From Curtobacterium sp. ER1/6 (GTDB lineage: Bacteria; Actinomycetota; Actinomycetes; Actinomycetales; Microbacteriaceae): DNA of 64,000 nucleotides. Position numbers and translations under genes: made by a program. The DNA lies in NCBI RefSeq assembly GCF_001742745.1, contig NZ_MJAK01000002.1, forward strand, positions 248,001-312,000. Direction: 5' to 3'. The notes below the pieces were generated by a model that saw only the letters and a program-made list of their open reading frames with translations, searched no databases and was not told where the DNA came from. Positions 9,082-17,844 of the stretch are shown here, one piece after another. Position 1 is the first letter of the stretch, and each line of letters opens with the position of its first letter.

Positions 9082-9462
9082 TCAGGTCGCCTCGGTGTCG
9101 TACGGTGCGGCCTCGCCCTCGGCGAGCGGCACCGTCGGTGCCGTGGCGCGCACCTTCGACGCGGTGACCTGCGCGGTCTGCACGGCCGCCATGCCCGCCG
9201 CGGTGCTGTCGCCCGAGTCGAGCAGGGCGTCGCGGATGATGCGCCGCGGGTCGTACTGCCGCGGGTCGAGCTTCTGCCAGTCGACGTCGTCGAACTCGGG
9301 GCCCATCTCCTCGCGCATCCGGTCCTTCGCGGTGTCCGCGAACCGGCGTACGGCCTTCACGAACTCGGCGAGCTTCTGCGCGTACATCGGCAGGCGCTGC
9401 GGCCCGAGCAGCAGCACCGCGATGATCCCGATGATCAGGATCTTGTTGAAGTCGATGGACAC
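9082..9462 (-). CDS. tatB: Twin-arginine translocase subunit TatB
   Basis: 126 residues with the TatA/B hallmark: one N-terminal membrane helix (ILIIGIIAVLLLGPQRLP), then an amphipathic helix (MYAQKLAEFVKAVRRFADTAKD) and an acidic, variable tail. The Pro-Gln-Arg-Leu-Pro hinge favours TatB over TatA. It recruits folded twin-arginine substrates to TatC. GTG at 9462 starts right at the family N-terminus (SIDFNKI). Position next to the mrp block supports the call. Confidence 0.88.
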   Translation of the reverse strand: MSIDFNKILIIGIIAVLLLGPQRLPMYAQKLAEFVKAVRRFADTAKDRMREEMGPEFDDVDWQKLDPRQYDPRRIIRDALLDSGDSTAAGMAAVQTAQVTASKVRATAPTVPLAEGEAAPYDTEAT

Positions 9463-9526
9463 GGCAACGAGCGTAACCCGTGACACTGCGCCGCACCCGT
9501 AGAGTTGTCCTCCGAACGGAGTGTGC

Positions 9527-10159
9527 GTGTCAGAGAAAGAGTCGAACTGGAAGTTCGCCGAGGACATCGTCTCGGAGCCCGAGGTGATCGCCCGAGCGCG
9601 AGAGCACTCCCTGGAACTCGGGGTCGAGGCGATCTCCCCCGCGATCGGCGCCCAGGTGGCCGTGGTCGCCGCGGCGTCCCGCGCGACCAGCATGATCGAG
9701 ATCGGCACCGGGCTCGGCGTCTCCGGGCTGTACCTGCTGCGCGGCGCCCCGGACGCGACCCTGACGACGATCGACGTCGAGGTCGACCACCAGCAGTACG
9801 CGCGTGACGCCTACCTCGCGGCCGGCACCGCGCCTGCACGGGTGCGGCTGATCCCCGGTCGTGCGAACCACGTGCTCCCCCGGATGAACGAGGCCTCCTA
9901 CGACGTCGTCCTCGTCGACGCCGACCCGGAGCACGTCATCGAGTACGTCGAGCACGGCCTCCGGCTCGCACGGGTCGGCGGGACGGTGCTCGTCCCGCAC
10001 GCGCTCTGGCGCGGCCGCGTCGCCGACCCGGTGCGGCGGGACCGCGCGACGACGGACTTCCGCCTGCTGCTGACCGAGGTGTCGACCTCGGGCGCGGTGC
10101 GCAGCGCCCTCTCGCCCGCGGGCGACGGGCTGCTGCAGATGACGAAGGTCTCCGCGTAG
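9527..10159 (+). CDS. O-methyltransferase-like SAM-dependent methyltransferase (COG4122 type)
   Basis: 210 residues; SAM motif I is IEIGTGLGVSGLYLL (around residue 60), followed by acidic TIDVE and the DVVLVDADP motif of caffeoyl-CoA/catechol O-methyltransferase relatives. In actinobacteria this family sits next to tatB and sigE, as here, but its substrate is unknown. Of two in-frame GTGs, 9527 is preferred because GGAG at 9518-9521 lies 5 nt before it. Confidence 0.87.
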   Translation: MSEKESNWKFAEDIVSEPEVIARAREHSLELGVEAISPAIGAQVAVVAAASRATSMIEIGTGLGVSGLYLLRGAPDATLTTIDVEVDHQQYARDAYLAAGTAPARVRLIPGRANHVLPRMNEASYDVVLVDADPEHVIEYVEHGLRLARVGGTVLVPHALWRGRVADPVRRDRATTDFRLLLTEVSTSGAVRSALSPAGDGLLQMTKVSA

Positions 10160-10183
10160 CGGAACCCGGTCTGGAGGCACGGG

Positions 10184-10915
10184 TCACCCCAGGTGGCGCA
10201 GGTACCGTTCCGGCGCGGCCAGGAAGGCCCGCTGGTCGCGGACCAGGTCGAGGTCGCCCCACGCGGTGCGGCGCAGCCCCCACTCCCCCACCTCGTGCAC
10301 CGCGGCACCGGGGAACGCGGCGAGGACCGGGGAGTGCGTCGAGAGCAGGACCTGGCCGATCCCGGTGTCGACGACGGACTGCAGCAGGCCGATGAGGGCG
10401 AGGCACCCGGAGAACGACAGCGCCGACTCGGGCTCGTCGAGGATCCACAGACCGGGCCACCGCGACCGGTCGATCACGAAGTCGAGGAACGACTCGCCGT
10501 GGCTGCGCTCGTGGAAGCGCGGTTCGTCGGGCCGGCCGCCGTGCCCCTCGAGGTACGTGAAGAAGCCGTGCATGGTCTCGGCGCGCAGGAAGAACCCGCT
10601 CTTCGGGGCACCGGGCTCACGCACGAGCAGGAGGTGCTCCCACAGCTGCGACTCGGTCGGCCGGGTCGAGTGGCCGGACATCGTGGAGCCGCCCTCGGGC
10701 GACATGCCGTACGCGAGGGCGACCGCCTCGACCAGGGTGGACTTGCCGACCCCGTTGTCGCCGACGAAGACCGTCACCGGGTCGAGGTCGAGCCCCTCGT
10801 CGAGGACCTGCCGCACCGGCGCGAGCGTGCCGGGCCAGGAGTGACGCGACAGCGGGTCGGGCGCGTACTCCTCGATGCGGCGGATCGGCAGGCGGGTGCG
10901 GGGCACGCGACCCAT
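10184..10915 (-). CDS. AAA/ABC-type ATPase (COG3910-like)
   Basis: 243 residues. Walker A is FVGDNGVGKST and Walker B is GLWILDEPES, followed by the H-loop STHSPVLAAF. This compact single-domain ATPase group has no transmembrane partner and is related to RecF/SMC heads; cellular role unknown. The ATG at 10915 was chosen; a GTG 15 bp upstream (10930) is possible. Convergent with the methyltransferase, 24 bp apart. Confidence 0.85.
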   Translation of the reverse strand: MGRVPRTRLPIRRIEEYAPDPLSRHSWPGTLAPVRQVLDEGLDLDPVTVFVGDNGVGKSTLVEAVALAYGMSPEGGSTMSGHSTRPTESQLWEHLLLVREPGAPKSGFFLRAETMHGFFTYLEGHGGRPDEPRFHERSHGESFLDFVIDRSRWPGLWILDEPESALSFSGCLALIGLLQSVVDTGIGQVLLSTHSPVLAAFPGAAVHEVGEWGLRRTAWGDLDLVRDQRAFLAAPERYLRHLG

Positions 10916-10952
10916 CCTGTCCGACGGCACCGACAGACGCAGGGGGCCGTGA

Positions 10953-10996
10953 ACGACAGGAGGCCCGGAGCGTGGGTGCTCCGGGCCTCCTGTCGT
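10953..10996. terminator. Strong hairpin terminator
   Basis: Perfect 19-bp stem (10953-10971 with 10978-10996) and 6-nt loop, downstream of the DUF3117 gene on the minus strand. Confidence 0.85.
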
Positions 10997-11010
10997 GGTG
11001 CTTCGACGGA

Positions 11011-11181
11011 CTAGGCCGAGACGACCTCGGCGAGTGCGTCGTGGAGTTCCTTGGCCTCGGCGTCGTTGACCGAGACCACCAGGCGGCCTCCACCTTCGAG
11101 CGGAACCCGCACGATGATGAGTCGACCCTCCTTGACAGCCTCCATCGGCCCGTCGCCGGTCCTCGGCTTCATTGCTGCCAC
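11011..11181 (-). CDS. DUF3117 small protein
   Basis: 56 residues matching the very conserved actinobacterial DUF3117 pattern: AAMKPRTGDGP, then RVPLEGGGRLVV and a C-terminal AKELHDALAEVV helix. Function unknown. The GTG at 11181 is placed 8-9 nt after AAAGGGG, a good ribosome site; the longer frame to 11217 does not match the family. A GATAAT box lies about 40 nt upstream on this strand and may be its promoter. Confidence 0.9.
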   Translation of the reverse strand: MAAMKPRTGDGPMEAVKEGRLIIVRVPLEGGGRLVVSVNDAEAKELHDALAEVVSA

Positions 11182-11308
11182 CAGATGTCCCCTTTCGTGC
11201 AGTACATGCCTGCCCATTATCCCGTATCAGCGGGGCAACTGCGAAACCGCCCAGGTTGGGGGCCGCGGATCGCTGCGTTCTCGCGGGTCGGAGTGGTCAC
11301 CTTGGCGT

Positions 11309-12469
11309 GTGCCGAACACTTCCTCCACGTCCCGGACGCCGGACCGGGCCACCGCTGACGCCGTCCCGACGGGCATGCGCATCGCCGGCGCGTTCTCGTG
11401 GCGGTTCCTCGTCGTGGTCGCCGCCCTCGCCGTCGTCGTCGCCCTGGTCGTCCTGCTGCAGGAGATCGTCGTGCCGTTCCTCGTCGGCCTGCTCGTCTGC
11501 GCGCTGCTCGCACCGATGTCGGCGTTCCTGCAGCGGCACGGGTGGCCCAAGTGGCTCGCGGTGCTCTCGTGCTTCGTCGCCGTCCTCGTCGTCATCGGTG
11601 TCCTCGCCCTGGTCGTCACCGCCCAGATCCGCTACGACCTGCCGACGCTCGAGCACCGCCTCCGGAGCAACGTGCAGACGTTCCAGACGCTGCTCGCCAC
11701 GGAGCCGTTCGGCATCACGTCCGCCCAGGTGACGAAGTACCTCTCCGAGGCGACGACGTTCCTGCAGGCCCACGTCTCGTCGATCCTCTCGGGAGCGGCC
11801 GAGGCCGGCAGCGGGCTGGTCCACGCCCTCGAGGGCCTGTTCATCGTGGTCTTCACGACGATCTTCGTGCTGGTCGACGGGCGCCGGATCTGGTCCTGGG
11901 TCGTCCGGATCTTCCCGCGCCGCTCCCGCGGTCGCATCGACGCGGCCGGGCAGGCCGGGTGGAAGACCCTGACGAGCTTCATCCGCGTGCAGCTCATCGT
12001 CGCGGTGACGGACGCGCTCGGCATCGTCATCGGCGCCCTCGCCCTCGGGCTGCCGCTCGCCGTGCCGATCGGTGTGATCGTGTTCTTCGGCGCGTTCGTG
12101 CCGGTGGTCGGCGCGATCGTGGCGGGGATCGTCGCCGTGGTCATCGCCCTCGTCTTCAACGGCCTGGTGCCGGCGCTGATCATGCTCGCCGTGGTCGTCG
12201 CCGTGCAGCAGCTCGAGAGCCACGTCCTGCACCCGTTCCTCACCGGGTCGGCCGTCCGGGTGCACCCGCTCGGCGTCGTGCTCGGCGTCACCGCGGGCAC
12301 GACGATCGCCGGGGTGGTCGGGGCGTTCTTCGCGGTGCCGTTCATCGCCACGGTGAACGCGATGGTGCACGCCGCCGCCGAGTGGCGCCCCGGGGAACAG
12401 GACGACGCGACCCCCGCCGCGCGTCGGTCAGACGACCGCGAGGCCGATCACGGCGGGGTCCAGTCGTAG
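11309..12469 (+). CDS. AI-2E family transporter (PerM/TqsA-like)
   Basis: 386-residue polytopic membrane protein. After a 20-residue hydrophilic start there are paired N-terminal helices (FLVVVAALAVVVALVVLL; VPFLVGLLVCALLAPM), a soluble central stretch (about residues 110-180), then the signature GIPLAVPIGVIVFFGAFVPVVGAI-like segment and the C-terminal QQLESHVLHPFLTG motif. Family members export AI-2 or act as Na+/H+ antiporters; the substrate is not predictable. GTG 11309 was preferred over ATG 11375 because relatives carry a hydrophilic N-terminus ending in PTGMRIAGA. Overlaps the convergent glycosyltransferase gene by 22 bp. Confidence 0.87.
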   Translation: MPNTSSTSRTPDRATADAVPTGMRIAGAFSWRFLVVVAALAVVVALVVLLQEIVVPFLVGLLVCALLAPMSAFLQRHGWPKWLAVLSCFVAVLVVIGVLALVVTAQIRYDLPTLEHRLRSNVQTFQTLLATEPFGITSAQVTKYLSEATTFLQAHVSSILSGAAEAGSGLVHALEGLFIVVFTTIFVLVDGRRIWSWVVRIFPRRSRGRIDAAGQAGWKTLTSFIRVQLIVAVTDALGIVIGALALGLPLAVPIGVIVFFGAFVPVVGAIVAGIVAVVIALVFNGLVPALIMLAVVVAVQQLESHVLHPFLTGSAVRVHPLGVVLGVTAGTTIAGVVGAFFAVPFIATVNAMVHAAAEWRPGEQDDATPAARRSDDREADHGGVQS

Positions 12470-13686
12470 CCGTCGACCCACCAGCAGGTGTACAGCCACA
12501 CCCACTGCAGGCCGAGGCAGACGACGACGAGGAGGACGCGGTACACGCGGGAGCGCGGCAACGCGACGATGCCGAGCAGCGGGGCGATCGGCAGCAGGAT
12601 CCGCCACGTGCTCGACTGCGGGAAGAACACCGCGAGCAGGTAGACGACGTAGGCGATGCCCCACAACCGGAGCTCCAGGCCGATGCGGCGGGCGGCGGGG
12701 TGGAGGACGAACACGGCGAACCCGACGACGGCCACCGCGAGCAGGACCCCGCCCGCCGGCTGCCGGAACCACCAGCCGAAGCCCTGGATCCACGGGGTGA
12801 AGGGCACGAGCTCCTGCCAGCCGATGTACGACGACCGCCAGGCGAGCTCGGTGTCCGTGTAGGCCTTCGGCACCCCGGTGACGGCCCAGGCGATCGCGGG
12901 CCACGCCAGGCCGACCAGCCCCGAGACGACCCCGACCACGAGGGGCGGGACGGCGCGACGAACCGTGAGCCGTCCGGTCTCCCGGACCCATGCCGGACGG
13001 ACCGCCCACGCGCCGAGGACGAGCACCACCAGGAGCGCGAACGCGAGCCCGGTCGGCCGGGTCATCCCGAGCAGGAGCACGACGGGCAGCATCGTCCACC
13101 AGCGTCGGTCGACCATCAAGAGCAGGGCGACGAGCAGCAGGAAGAGCCCCATCGCCTCGGCGTACGCGACCTGGAACACGGCGGACACCGGCGCGACGCA
13201 GAACAGCACGGTCGCGAACGTCGCCCGACCGTCGTCGAGGAAGCGGCCCATCAGGCGCCGGAAGACCAGGGCCGCGCCCCACCCGGCCGCGAACGAGACC
13301 GCGACCGCCACCGCTTCGAACGAGGCCCCCGTGAGCACCATGAGCCCGCGCACCAGGAACGGGTACGCCGGCATGAACGCCCAGGCGTTCTCGGTGATGT
13401 GCCCGGCGGTGTCGACCGGCAGCGTCGAGGGGTAGCCGGACGAGGCGATCACCCGGTACCAGGCACCGTCCCAGATGGACGCGAACGACAGGTACGACGG
13501 GTGCTGGACGGTGAAGGAGTTGGCGGTCTGCACGCTCGCGAACGCCACGAGCATCGCGCCCGTCACGAGCCGCGCCACCAGGTAGACCACGCTGACCCGG
13601 ACCCACCACGGGACGAGCCGGTAGCGGGCCCGCCACCGCGTGGTGCTGCTCCGCCCCGCGACGACCGGCGCGGGGCCGGTGGTCAC
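12448..13686 (-). CDS. PIG-V/COG5542-like membrane glycosyltransferase
   Basis: 412-residue multi-pass protein with about ten hydrophobic segments. Near the N-terminus an extracytoplasmic loop carries WDGAWYRVIASSGYP (about residue 75), the aspartate-containing motif of GT-C mannosyltransferases that use polyprenyl-phosphate sugars. A role in envelope glycan or lipoglycan assembly is inferred. Its GTG overlaps the dapE TGA by 4 bp, so translation is coupled to dapE although the functions look unrelated. Confidence 0.78.
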   Translation of the reverse strand: MTTGPAPVVAGRSSTTRWRARYRLVPWWVRVSVVYLVARLVTGAMLVAFASVQTANSFTVQHPSYLSFASIWDGAWYRVIASSGYPSTLPVDTAGHITENAWAFMPAYPFLVRGLMVLTGASFEAVAVAVSFAAGWGAALVFRRLMGRFLDDGRATFATVLFCVAPVSAVFQVAYAEAMGLFLLLVALLLMVDRRWWTMLPVVLLLGMTRPTGLAFALLVVLVLGAWAVRPAWVRETGRLTVRRAVPPLVVGVVSGLVGLAWPAIAWAVTGVPKAYTDTELAWRSSYIGWQELVPFTPWIQGFGWWFRQPAGGVLLAVAVVGFAVFVLHPAARRIGLELRLWGIAYVVYLLAVFFPQSSTWRILLPIAPLLGIVALPRSRVYRVLLVVVCLGLQWVWLYTCWWVDGYDWTPP

Positions 13687-14765
13687 GCCGTCAGCCACCG
13701 ACGCAGGCCGTCCTCGACCGCGGTGATCTGGTCGACGGGGACCTGCTCGTCGTCGTGGTGGGCGAAGACCGGTTCGCCGGGGCCGTAGTTGACCGCGGGG
13801 ACCCCGAGCGCTGAGAACCGCGCGACGTCGGTCCAGCCGTACTTCGGGCGGGGTGCGGGACCCCCGACGGCGGCGACGAACTGCTGCGCGAGCGGGGCGT
13901 CGAGGCCGGGACGGGCACCGGCGGCGAGGTCGACGATCTGCACGTCGTACCCGTCGAAGAGCTCGCGGATGTGGGCGACGGCCTCGTCGGCGCTGCGCGA
14001 CGGGGCGAAGCGGTAGTTGACGTGCACCATCGCTTCGTCCGGGATGACGTTGCCGGCGATCCCACCGGTGATGCCGACGGCGTTCAGGCCCTCGCGGTAC
14101 TCGAGTCCGTCCACCGTGACCGTCCGCGGTTCGTACGCGGCGAGGGTGGCGAGGATCGGGGCGGTCTTGTGGATGGCGTTGTCGCCGATCCAGCTGCGGG
14201 CGCTGTGGGAGCGCTTGCCGGAGGTGCGGACCTCGGCGCGGAGGTTGCCGTTGCAGCCGCCCTCGATCTGCGCGCCGGAGGGTTCGCCGAGGATCGCGAA
14301 GTCGCCGGCGAGGAGCTCCGGACGGGTCCGGGCCAGGCGGCCGAGACCGTTCAGGGCGTCGCTGACCTCCTCGTGGTCGTAGAAGACCCACGTGACGTCG
14401 ACGTTCGGCTCGGTCAGGTCGTGCGCGAGCTTGAGCTGCACCGCGCAGCCGGCCTTCATGTCGACCGTGCCGCGGCCCCAGAGGATCTCGGTGCCGTCCT
14501 CGGCGGTGCGGAACTCCGTCGGCAGATTGTGGTTCAGGGGCACCGTGTCGATGTGCCCGGCGATGACGACGCGTCGTTCCCGCCCGAGCTGCGTCCGCGC
14601 GACGATCGCGTCGCCGTCGCGGACCACGTCGAGGTGGGGCAGCGACGCGAGCGACGCCTCGATCGCGTCGGCCAGACGCCCTTCGTTCCCGGACACCGAC
14701 TCGATGTCGCAGATGGCACGGGTGATGTCGATGGACGAGGCGGTGAGGTCGAGCAGCTCCGGCAT
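13683..14765 (-). CDS. dapE: Succinyl-diaminopimelate desuccinylase
   Basis: 360 residues, M20A fold. Hydrolyses N-succinyl-LL-diaminopimelate to LL-DAP for lysine and peptidoglycan. Metal ligands visible in AGHIDTVPLN (His), GTVDMKAG (Asp) and YDHEEV (catalytic Glu). The ATG lies 6 nt from TAGGCT (14772-14777, minus strand), consistent with leaderless expression. Divergent from dapD, an enzyme two steps earlier in the same pathway, which strengthens the DapE call over other M20 peptidases. Confidence 0.93.
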   Translation of the reverse strand: MPELLDLTASSIDITRAICDIESVSGNEGRLADAIEASLASLPHLDVVRDGDAIVARTQLGRERRVVIAGHIDTVPLNHNLPTEFRTAEDGTEILWGRGTVDMKAGCAVQLKLAHDLTEPNVDVTWVFYDHEEVSDALNGLGRLARTRPELLAGDFAILGEPSGAQIEGGCNGNLRAEVRTSGKRSHSARSWIGDNAIHKTAPILATLAAYEPRTVTVDGLEYREGLNAVGITGGIAGNVIPDEAMVHVNYRFAPSRSADEAVAHIRELFDGYDVQIVDLAAGARPGLDAPLAQQFVAAVGGPAPRPKYGWTDVARFSALGVPAVNYGPGEPVFAHHDDEQVPVDQITAVEDGLRRWLTA

Positions 14766-14894
14766 GCGGGCAGCCTACCGGCCGGGCCTCGCGCGCTCCG
14801 TGAGGGACCGCACACCTGTGGACGACGACCGTTCACGTCCCCGGGCCGTCCGCCCGGACGGTCCGCCGCCCGGGCCGCTCGCTAGCCTGGTCCC

Positions 14895-15860
14895 GTGACC
14901 GAGACGACCCCCACCGCCCGACCGTCCCACGCCTGGGGCCACGGCCTCGCGACGATCGCCGCCGACGGCACCACCCTCGACACCTGGTACCCCGAGACGC
15001 ACCTCGGCGAGCGTCCCGCCGACGCGGCCTTCCCCGAGGAGCTCCGCGCCCACGTCGGCGACGACCCCCGGCGCGAGGTCCGGATCGAGGCGGTCACCAC
15101 CGAGATCGCGATCGACGCGGCACCGACCAGCACGCCGGACGCCTACCTGCGGCTGCACCTGCTGAGCCACCTGCGCGTGCGGCCGAACGAGGTCTCGCTC
15201 GACGGTGTCTTCGCGCACCTGCCCATCGTCGCGTGGACGAACGCCGGACCGGTCCACGCCGAGGCCCTGATGCGGCTGCGCCCGTCGCTCCAGCGCGCCG
15301 GCATCGCGGTGCACGCGGTGGACAAGTTCCCGCGGCTGCTCGACTACGTCGTGCCGGACCGTGTCCGCATCGGCGACGCGAACCGCGTCCGGCTCGGAGC
15401 GCACCTCGCTCCCGGCACCACGGTGATGCACGAGGGCTTCGTCAACTTCAACGCCGGGACCCTCGGCGACGCGATGATCGAGGGCCGGGTGTCCCAGGGC
15501 GTGGTCGTCGGCGTCGGCACGGACATCGGCGGCGGCGCGTCGATCATGGGCACGCTCTCCGGTGGCGGGACGCACCGGGTGTCCCTCGGCGAACGGGCGC
15601 TGCTCGGGGCGAACGCCGGGCTCGGGATCTCGCTCGGCGACGACTCCGTGGTCGAGGCCGGGCTCTACGTCACCGCGGGCACGAAGGTCGTGCTCGTCGG
15701 CACGGCCCCCTCCCCCGACGGCACGCCGCGCACCGTCAAGGCGGCCGAGCTGTCCGGGGTGCCGAACGTGCTGTTCCGGCGGAACTCGCTCACCGGGGCG
15801 GTCGAGGCGTCGCAGCGGCAGGGCCAGGGCATCCAGCTCAACAACGACCTGCACGCCTAG
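14895..15860 (+). CDS. dapD: 2,3,4,5-tetrahydropyridine-2,6-dicarboxylate N-succinyltransferase
   Basis: 321 residues. Transfers succinyl from succinyl-CoA to tetrahydrodipicolinate, opening the succinylase branch of DAP synthesis. The C-terminal half is a left-handed beta-helix of hexapeptide repeats ([19 protein letters not shown] onwards, with MIEGRVSQG). The long N-terminal domain is of the actinobacterial type 2 DapD. GTG start 6 nt after TAGCCT (14883-14888): leaderless. Divergent from dapE across a 129-bp spacer. Confidence 0.94.
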   Translation: MTETTPTARPSHAWGHGLATIAADGTTLDTWYPETHLGERPADAAFPEELRAHVGDDPRREVRIEAVTTEIAIDAAPTSTPDAYLRLHLLSHLRVRPNEVSLDGVFAHLPIVAWTNAGPVHAEALMRLRPSLQRAGIAVHAVDKFPRLLDYVVPDRVRIGDANRVRLGAHLAPGTTVMHEGFVNFNAGTLGDAMIEGRVSQGVVVGVGTDIGGGASIMGTLSGGGTHRVSLGERALLGANAGLGISLGDDSVVEAGLYVTAGTKVVLVGTAPSPDGTPRTVKAAELSGVPNVLFRRNSLTGAVEASQRQGQGIQLNNDLHA

Positions 15861-16002
15861 TCACCGGGACACGACCCCGCGGGACACCGCCGCGCCCGCT
15901 CGCCGGACCAGCACGCGGGAACGACGTCTCCGGAAGCGGACACGGCTCGGCGGCGACGGCTCCGTACGCTCGCGGCGTCCCTGTCCCGACCGAGGAGTCC
16001 TG

Positions 16003-17427
16003 ATGACCTCGTCCCCCTCCCGTGCCCGCGGCGCCCGCGTCGTCCTGAGCGGCCTCGTGCTCGCCTCCACCGTGTTCGGTACGGTGCTCGTCCCCGCCAC
16101 CGCGAACGCCGCCACCGATCCCGCACCGACCACCCCAGCTGCGGCCGCCGCACCGGCGTCCGACGTCGACGCCGTCGGCATCCCCGCTCCGATCGTACGG
16201 ACGAGCTCCTCGGACCTCGCGGTCGCGCCGCTCGGCTTCGCGGAGGACGCCCAGTGGGAGGACGGCACGCGCTACGCCCGCAGCGACCTCCGCCAGGCCG
16301 GCCGGTGGATCCGCAAGGGCCAGCAGATCGCCGTGACGGTGCCGGAGGGCATGGGCTCGGTCTTCGTCGGGATCGGCCAGTACGGGCACCACATCGGCAT
16401 CAACAAGTGCGAGGACGTCGGTGTCGTGCACTTCGCGGCACGCGGCGGCGAGACCACCGCGATCACGGCACCCCACGACGGACTCGTCTCGGTGTTCGAG
16501 ACGAGCGACACCCGCAAGGGCACCGTGCACATCGCCGGTGGCTACCCGGTGCCGACGTTCGTGGAGGGGCAGACCGACCGGGCGAAGTTCGACCGCCACC
16601 TGCGCGAGTGGACGCAGAGCCCGTTCTTCCTGCTCATCGGCGAGCGGGTCCAGGCGGACGTGCTCCGGCACGCGGGCGAGCCGAAGGACGACCAGAACGA
16701 GGAGCTCATCCACGGCGACGACCTCGACGCGCGCCTCGCCGCGTGGGACGACGTCGTGCGGACCAACGCGGACTTCTGGGGCGCGCGCGGCGAGCACCGC
16801 GTGCACATCGCGACGCCGACCTACGACGTCGCCGGCAGCTCCGAGTACGCCGACGCCCACAACGGCTTCGTGTCCTTCCCGACCGACCACGCCGACCCCC
16901 ACGGCCTCCTGAGCGGCGACCGCAGCCAGGCGGGCGAGGGCCACTTGCGGCACGCGATCGGGCAGGTCTTCCAGCAGCGCTCGACGCGCTGGAAGAACGG
17001 CTTCGGGCAGGCGGACGACCACACCTCGGCCGACCTCGCGAGCCTCGTCATCGAGGAGCGCGTCAACGGGCGGAACTGGCTCGACGGCTGGACGGACAAG
17101 GTCCGCGCCTTCCGTGCGAAGCCGATCGAGCAGCGTGACTTCTGGTCGAACGACCTGAACGCGACGACGCGCAGCCTGATGTTCGACCAGCTGCGGCGTG
17201 CGTACGGGAACGGCTTCGTCGCCCGGACGACCGCCCGCGCGAACGAGGACGGCGACCGGTCGTACAGCCGCGCGTTCATCCGCGCCGCCGCCCAGGTGAC
17301 GGAGCAGGACCTCACCCGCTTCTTCGCGGAGTGGGGCATCGCGGTCGATGACGACGTGCGCGCCGAGATGGCCACGTACCCCGAGCCGACGACGCCCATC
17401 TGGGACGACTTCGACGCCCTGCACTGA
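16003..17427 (+). CDS. Secreted M60-family peptidase homologue with altered zinc motif
   Basis: 474 residues. A Sec signal peptide (positively charged start, VVLSGLVLASTVFGTVLV, cleavage near ANA-AT at residue 36) is followed by a proline/alanine linker, a beta-sandwich-like domain and an M60/enhancin-like domain. M60 enzymes are secreted zinc proteases acting on mucin-type glycoproteins. Where HExxH is expected the protein reads HAIGQ (residues 317-321, bases 16951-16965), so both the catalytic Glu and the second zinc His are missing. It is therefore predicted to be inactive as a protease, perhaps a binding protein. ATG 16003 has a CGAGGAG ribosome site. Expressed alone, followed by hairpins. 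Confidence 0.78.
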   Translation: MTSSPSRARGARVVLSGLVLASTVFGTVLVPATANAATDPAPTTPAAAAAPASDVDAVGIPAPIVRTSSSDLAVAPLGFAEDAQWEDGTRYARSDLRQAGRWIRKGQQIAVTVPEGMGSVFVGIGQYGHHIGINKCEDVGVVHFAARGGETTAITAPHDGLVSVFETSDTRKGTVHIAGGYPVPTFVEGQTDRAKFDRHLREWTQSPFFLLIGERVQADVLRHAGEPKDDQNEELIHGDDLDARLAAWDDVVRTNADFWGARGEHRVHIATPTYDVAGSSEYADAHNGFVSFPTDHADPHGLLSGDRSQAGEGHLRHAIGQVFQQRSTRWKNGFGQADDHTSADLASLVIEERVNGRNWLDGWTDKVRAFRAKPIEQRDFWSNDLNATTRSLMFDQLRRAYGNGFVARTTARANEDGDRSYSRAFIRAAAQVTEQDLTRFFAEWGIAVDDDVRAEMATYPEPTTPIWDDFDALH

Positions 17428-17437
17428 TCCCGGTGCC

Positions 17438-17479
17438 GGACGGGAGGCGCGTGACGGCCCAGCCACGCGCCTCCCGTCC
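17438..17479. terminator. Intergenic hairpin (GGACGGGAGGC family)
   Basis: 16-bp stem (17438-17453 with 17464-17479) and 10-nt loop, 10 bp after the M60 gene. Likely its terminator. Confidence 0.75.
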
Positions 17480-17540
17480 GTCGCGTCCCTGGTCCGACGC
17501 CGGCGCGCTCTGCGCGCTCGGGAGGACCGGCCGTACCCGG

Positions 17541-17591
17541 CGGAACCGGGCGTACCTGGTCCGCCGAGACGACCAGGTACGCCCGATTCCG
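17541..17591. repeat. Isolated 21-bp inverted repeat
   Basis: Arms 17541-17561 and 17571-17591 pair with a single mismatch (17546/17586) around a 9-nt loop. The core is GGGCGTACCTGGTC and its complement. It lies in a 417-bp gene-free spacer between the M60 and gltA genes and belongs to neither neighbour's obvious terminator. Confidence 0.75.
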
Positions 17592-17631
17592 CCTGCGATG
17601 GCACGCGTGATGGGAAGGAACGGGCGGGGCT

Positions 17632-17677
17632 GCGGACGGGAGGCGCGGTGCCGGCCCGCACCGTGCCTCCCGTCCGC
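17632..17677. repeat. Second GGACGGGAGGC-family hairpin in the same spacer
   Basis: 20-bp stem (17632-17651 with 17658-17677) with one G/T mismatch and a 6-nt loop. It sits about 155 bp after the first copy with no gene between them. The rest of the 17428-17844 spacer shows nothing else recognisable apart from the gltA terminator. Confidence 0.75.
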
Positions 17678-17780
17678 CGCCGCGCGCGTCGCAAGCGCGT
17701 CACCGGGCGGGCAGGACACGCCGTGTGCGCGTCGTCGAGTGGGCAGGGTCCGTCGCCGCCGCGTCCCGAAGGTGACAGAA

Positions 17781-17811
17781 AAGGCCCGCTCGCGGAACGC
17801 GAGCGGGCCTT
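17781..17811 (-). terminator. gltA terminator
   Basis: 14-bp stem (17781-17794 with 17798-17811) and 3-nt loop. On the minus strand it is followed by a short T run (TTTTC), so it looks like a classical intrinsic terminator 34 bp after the citrate synthase stop. Confidence 0.85.
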
Positions 17812-17844
17812 CTCAGTACCGGCGACGGCACGGCGCCGTCTGCC

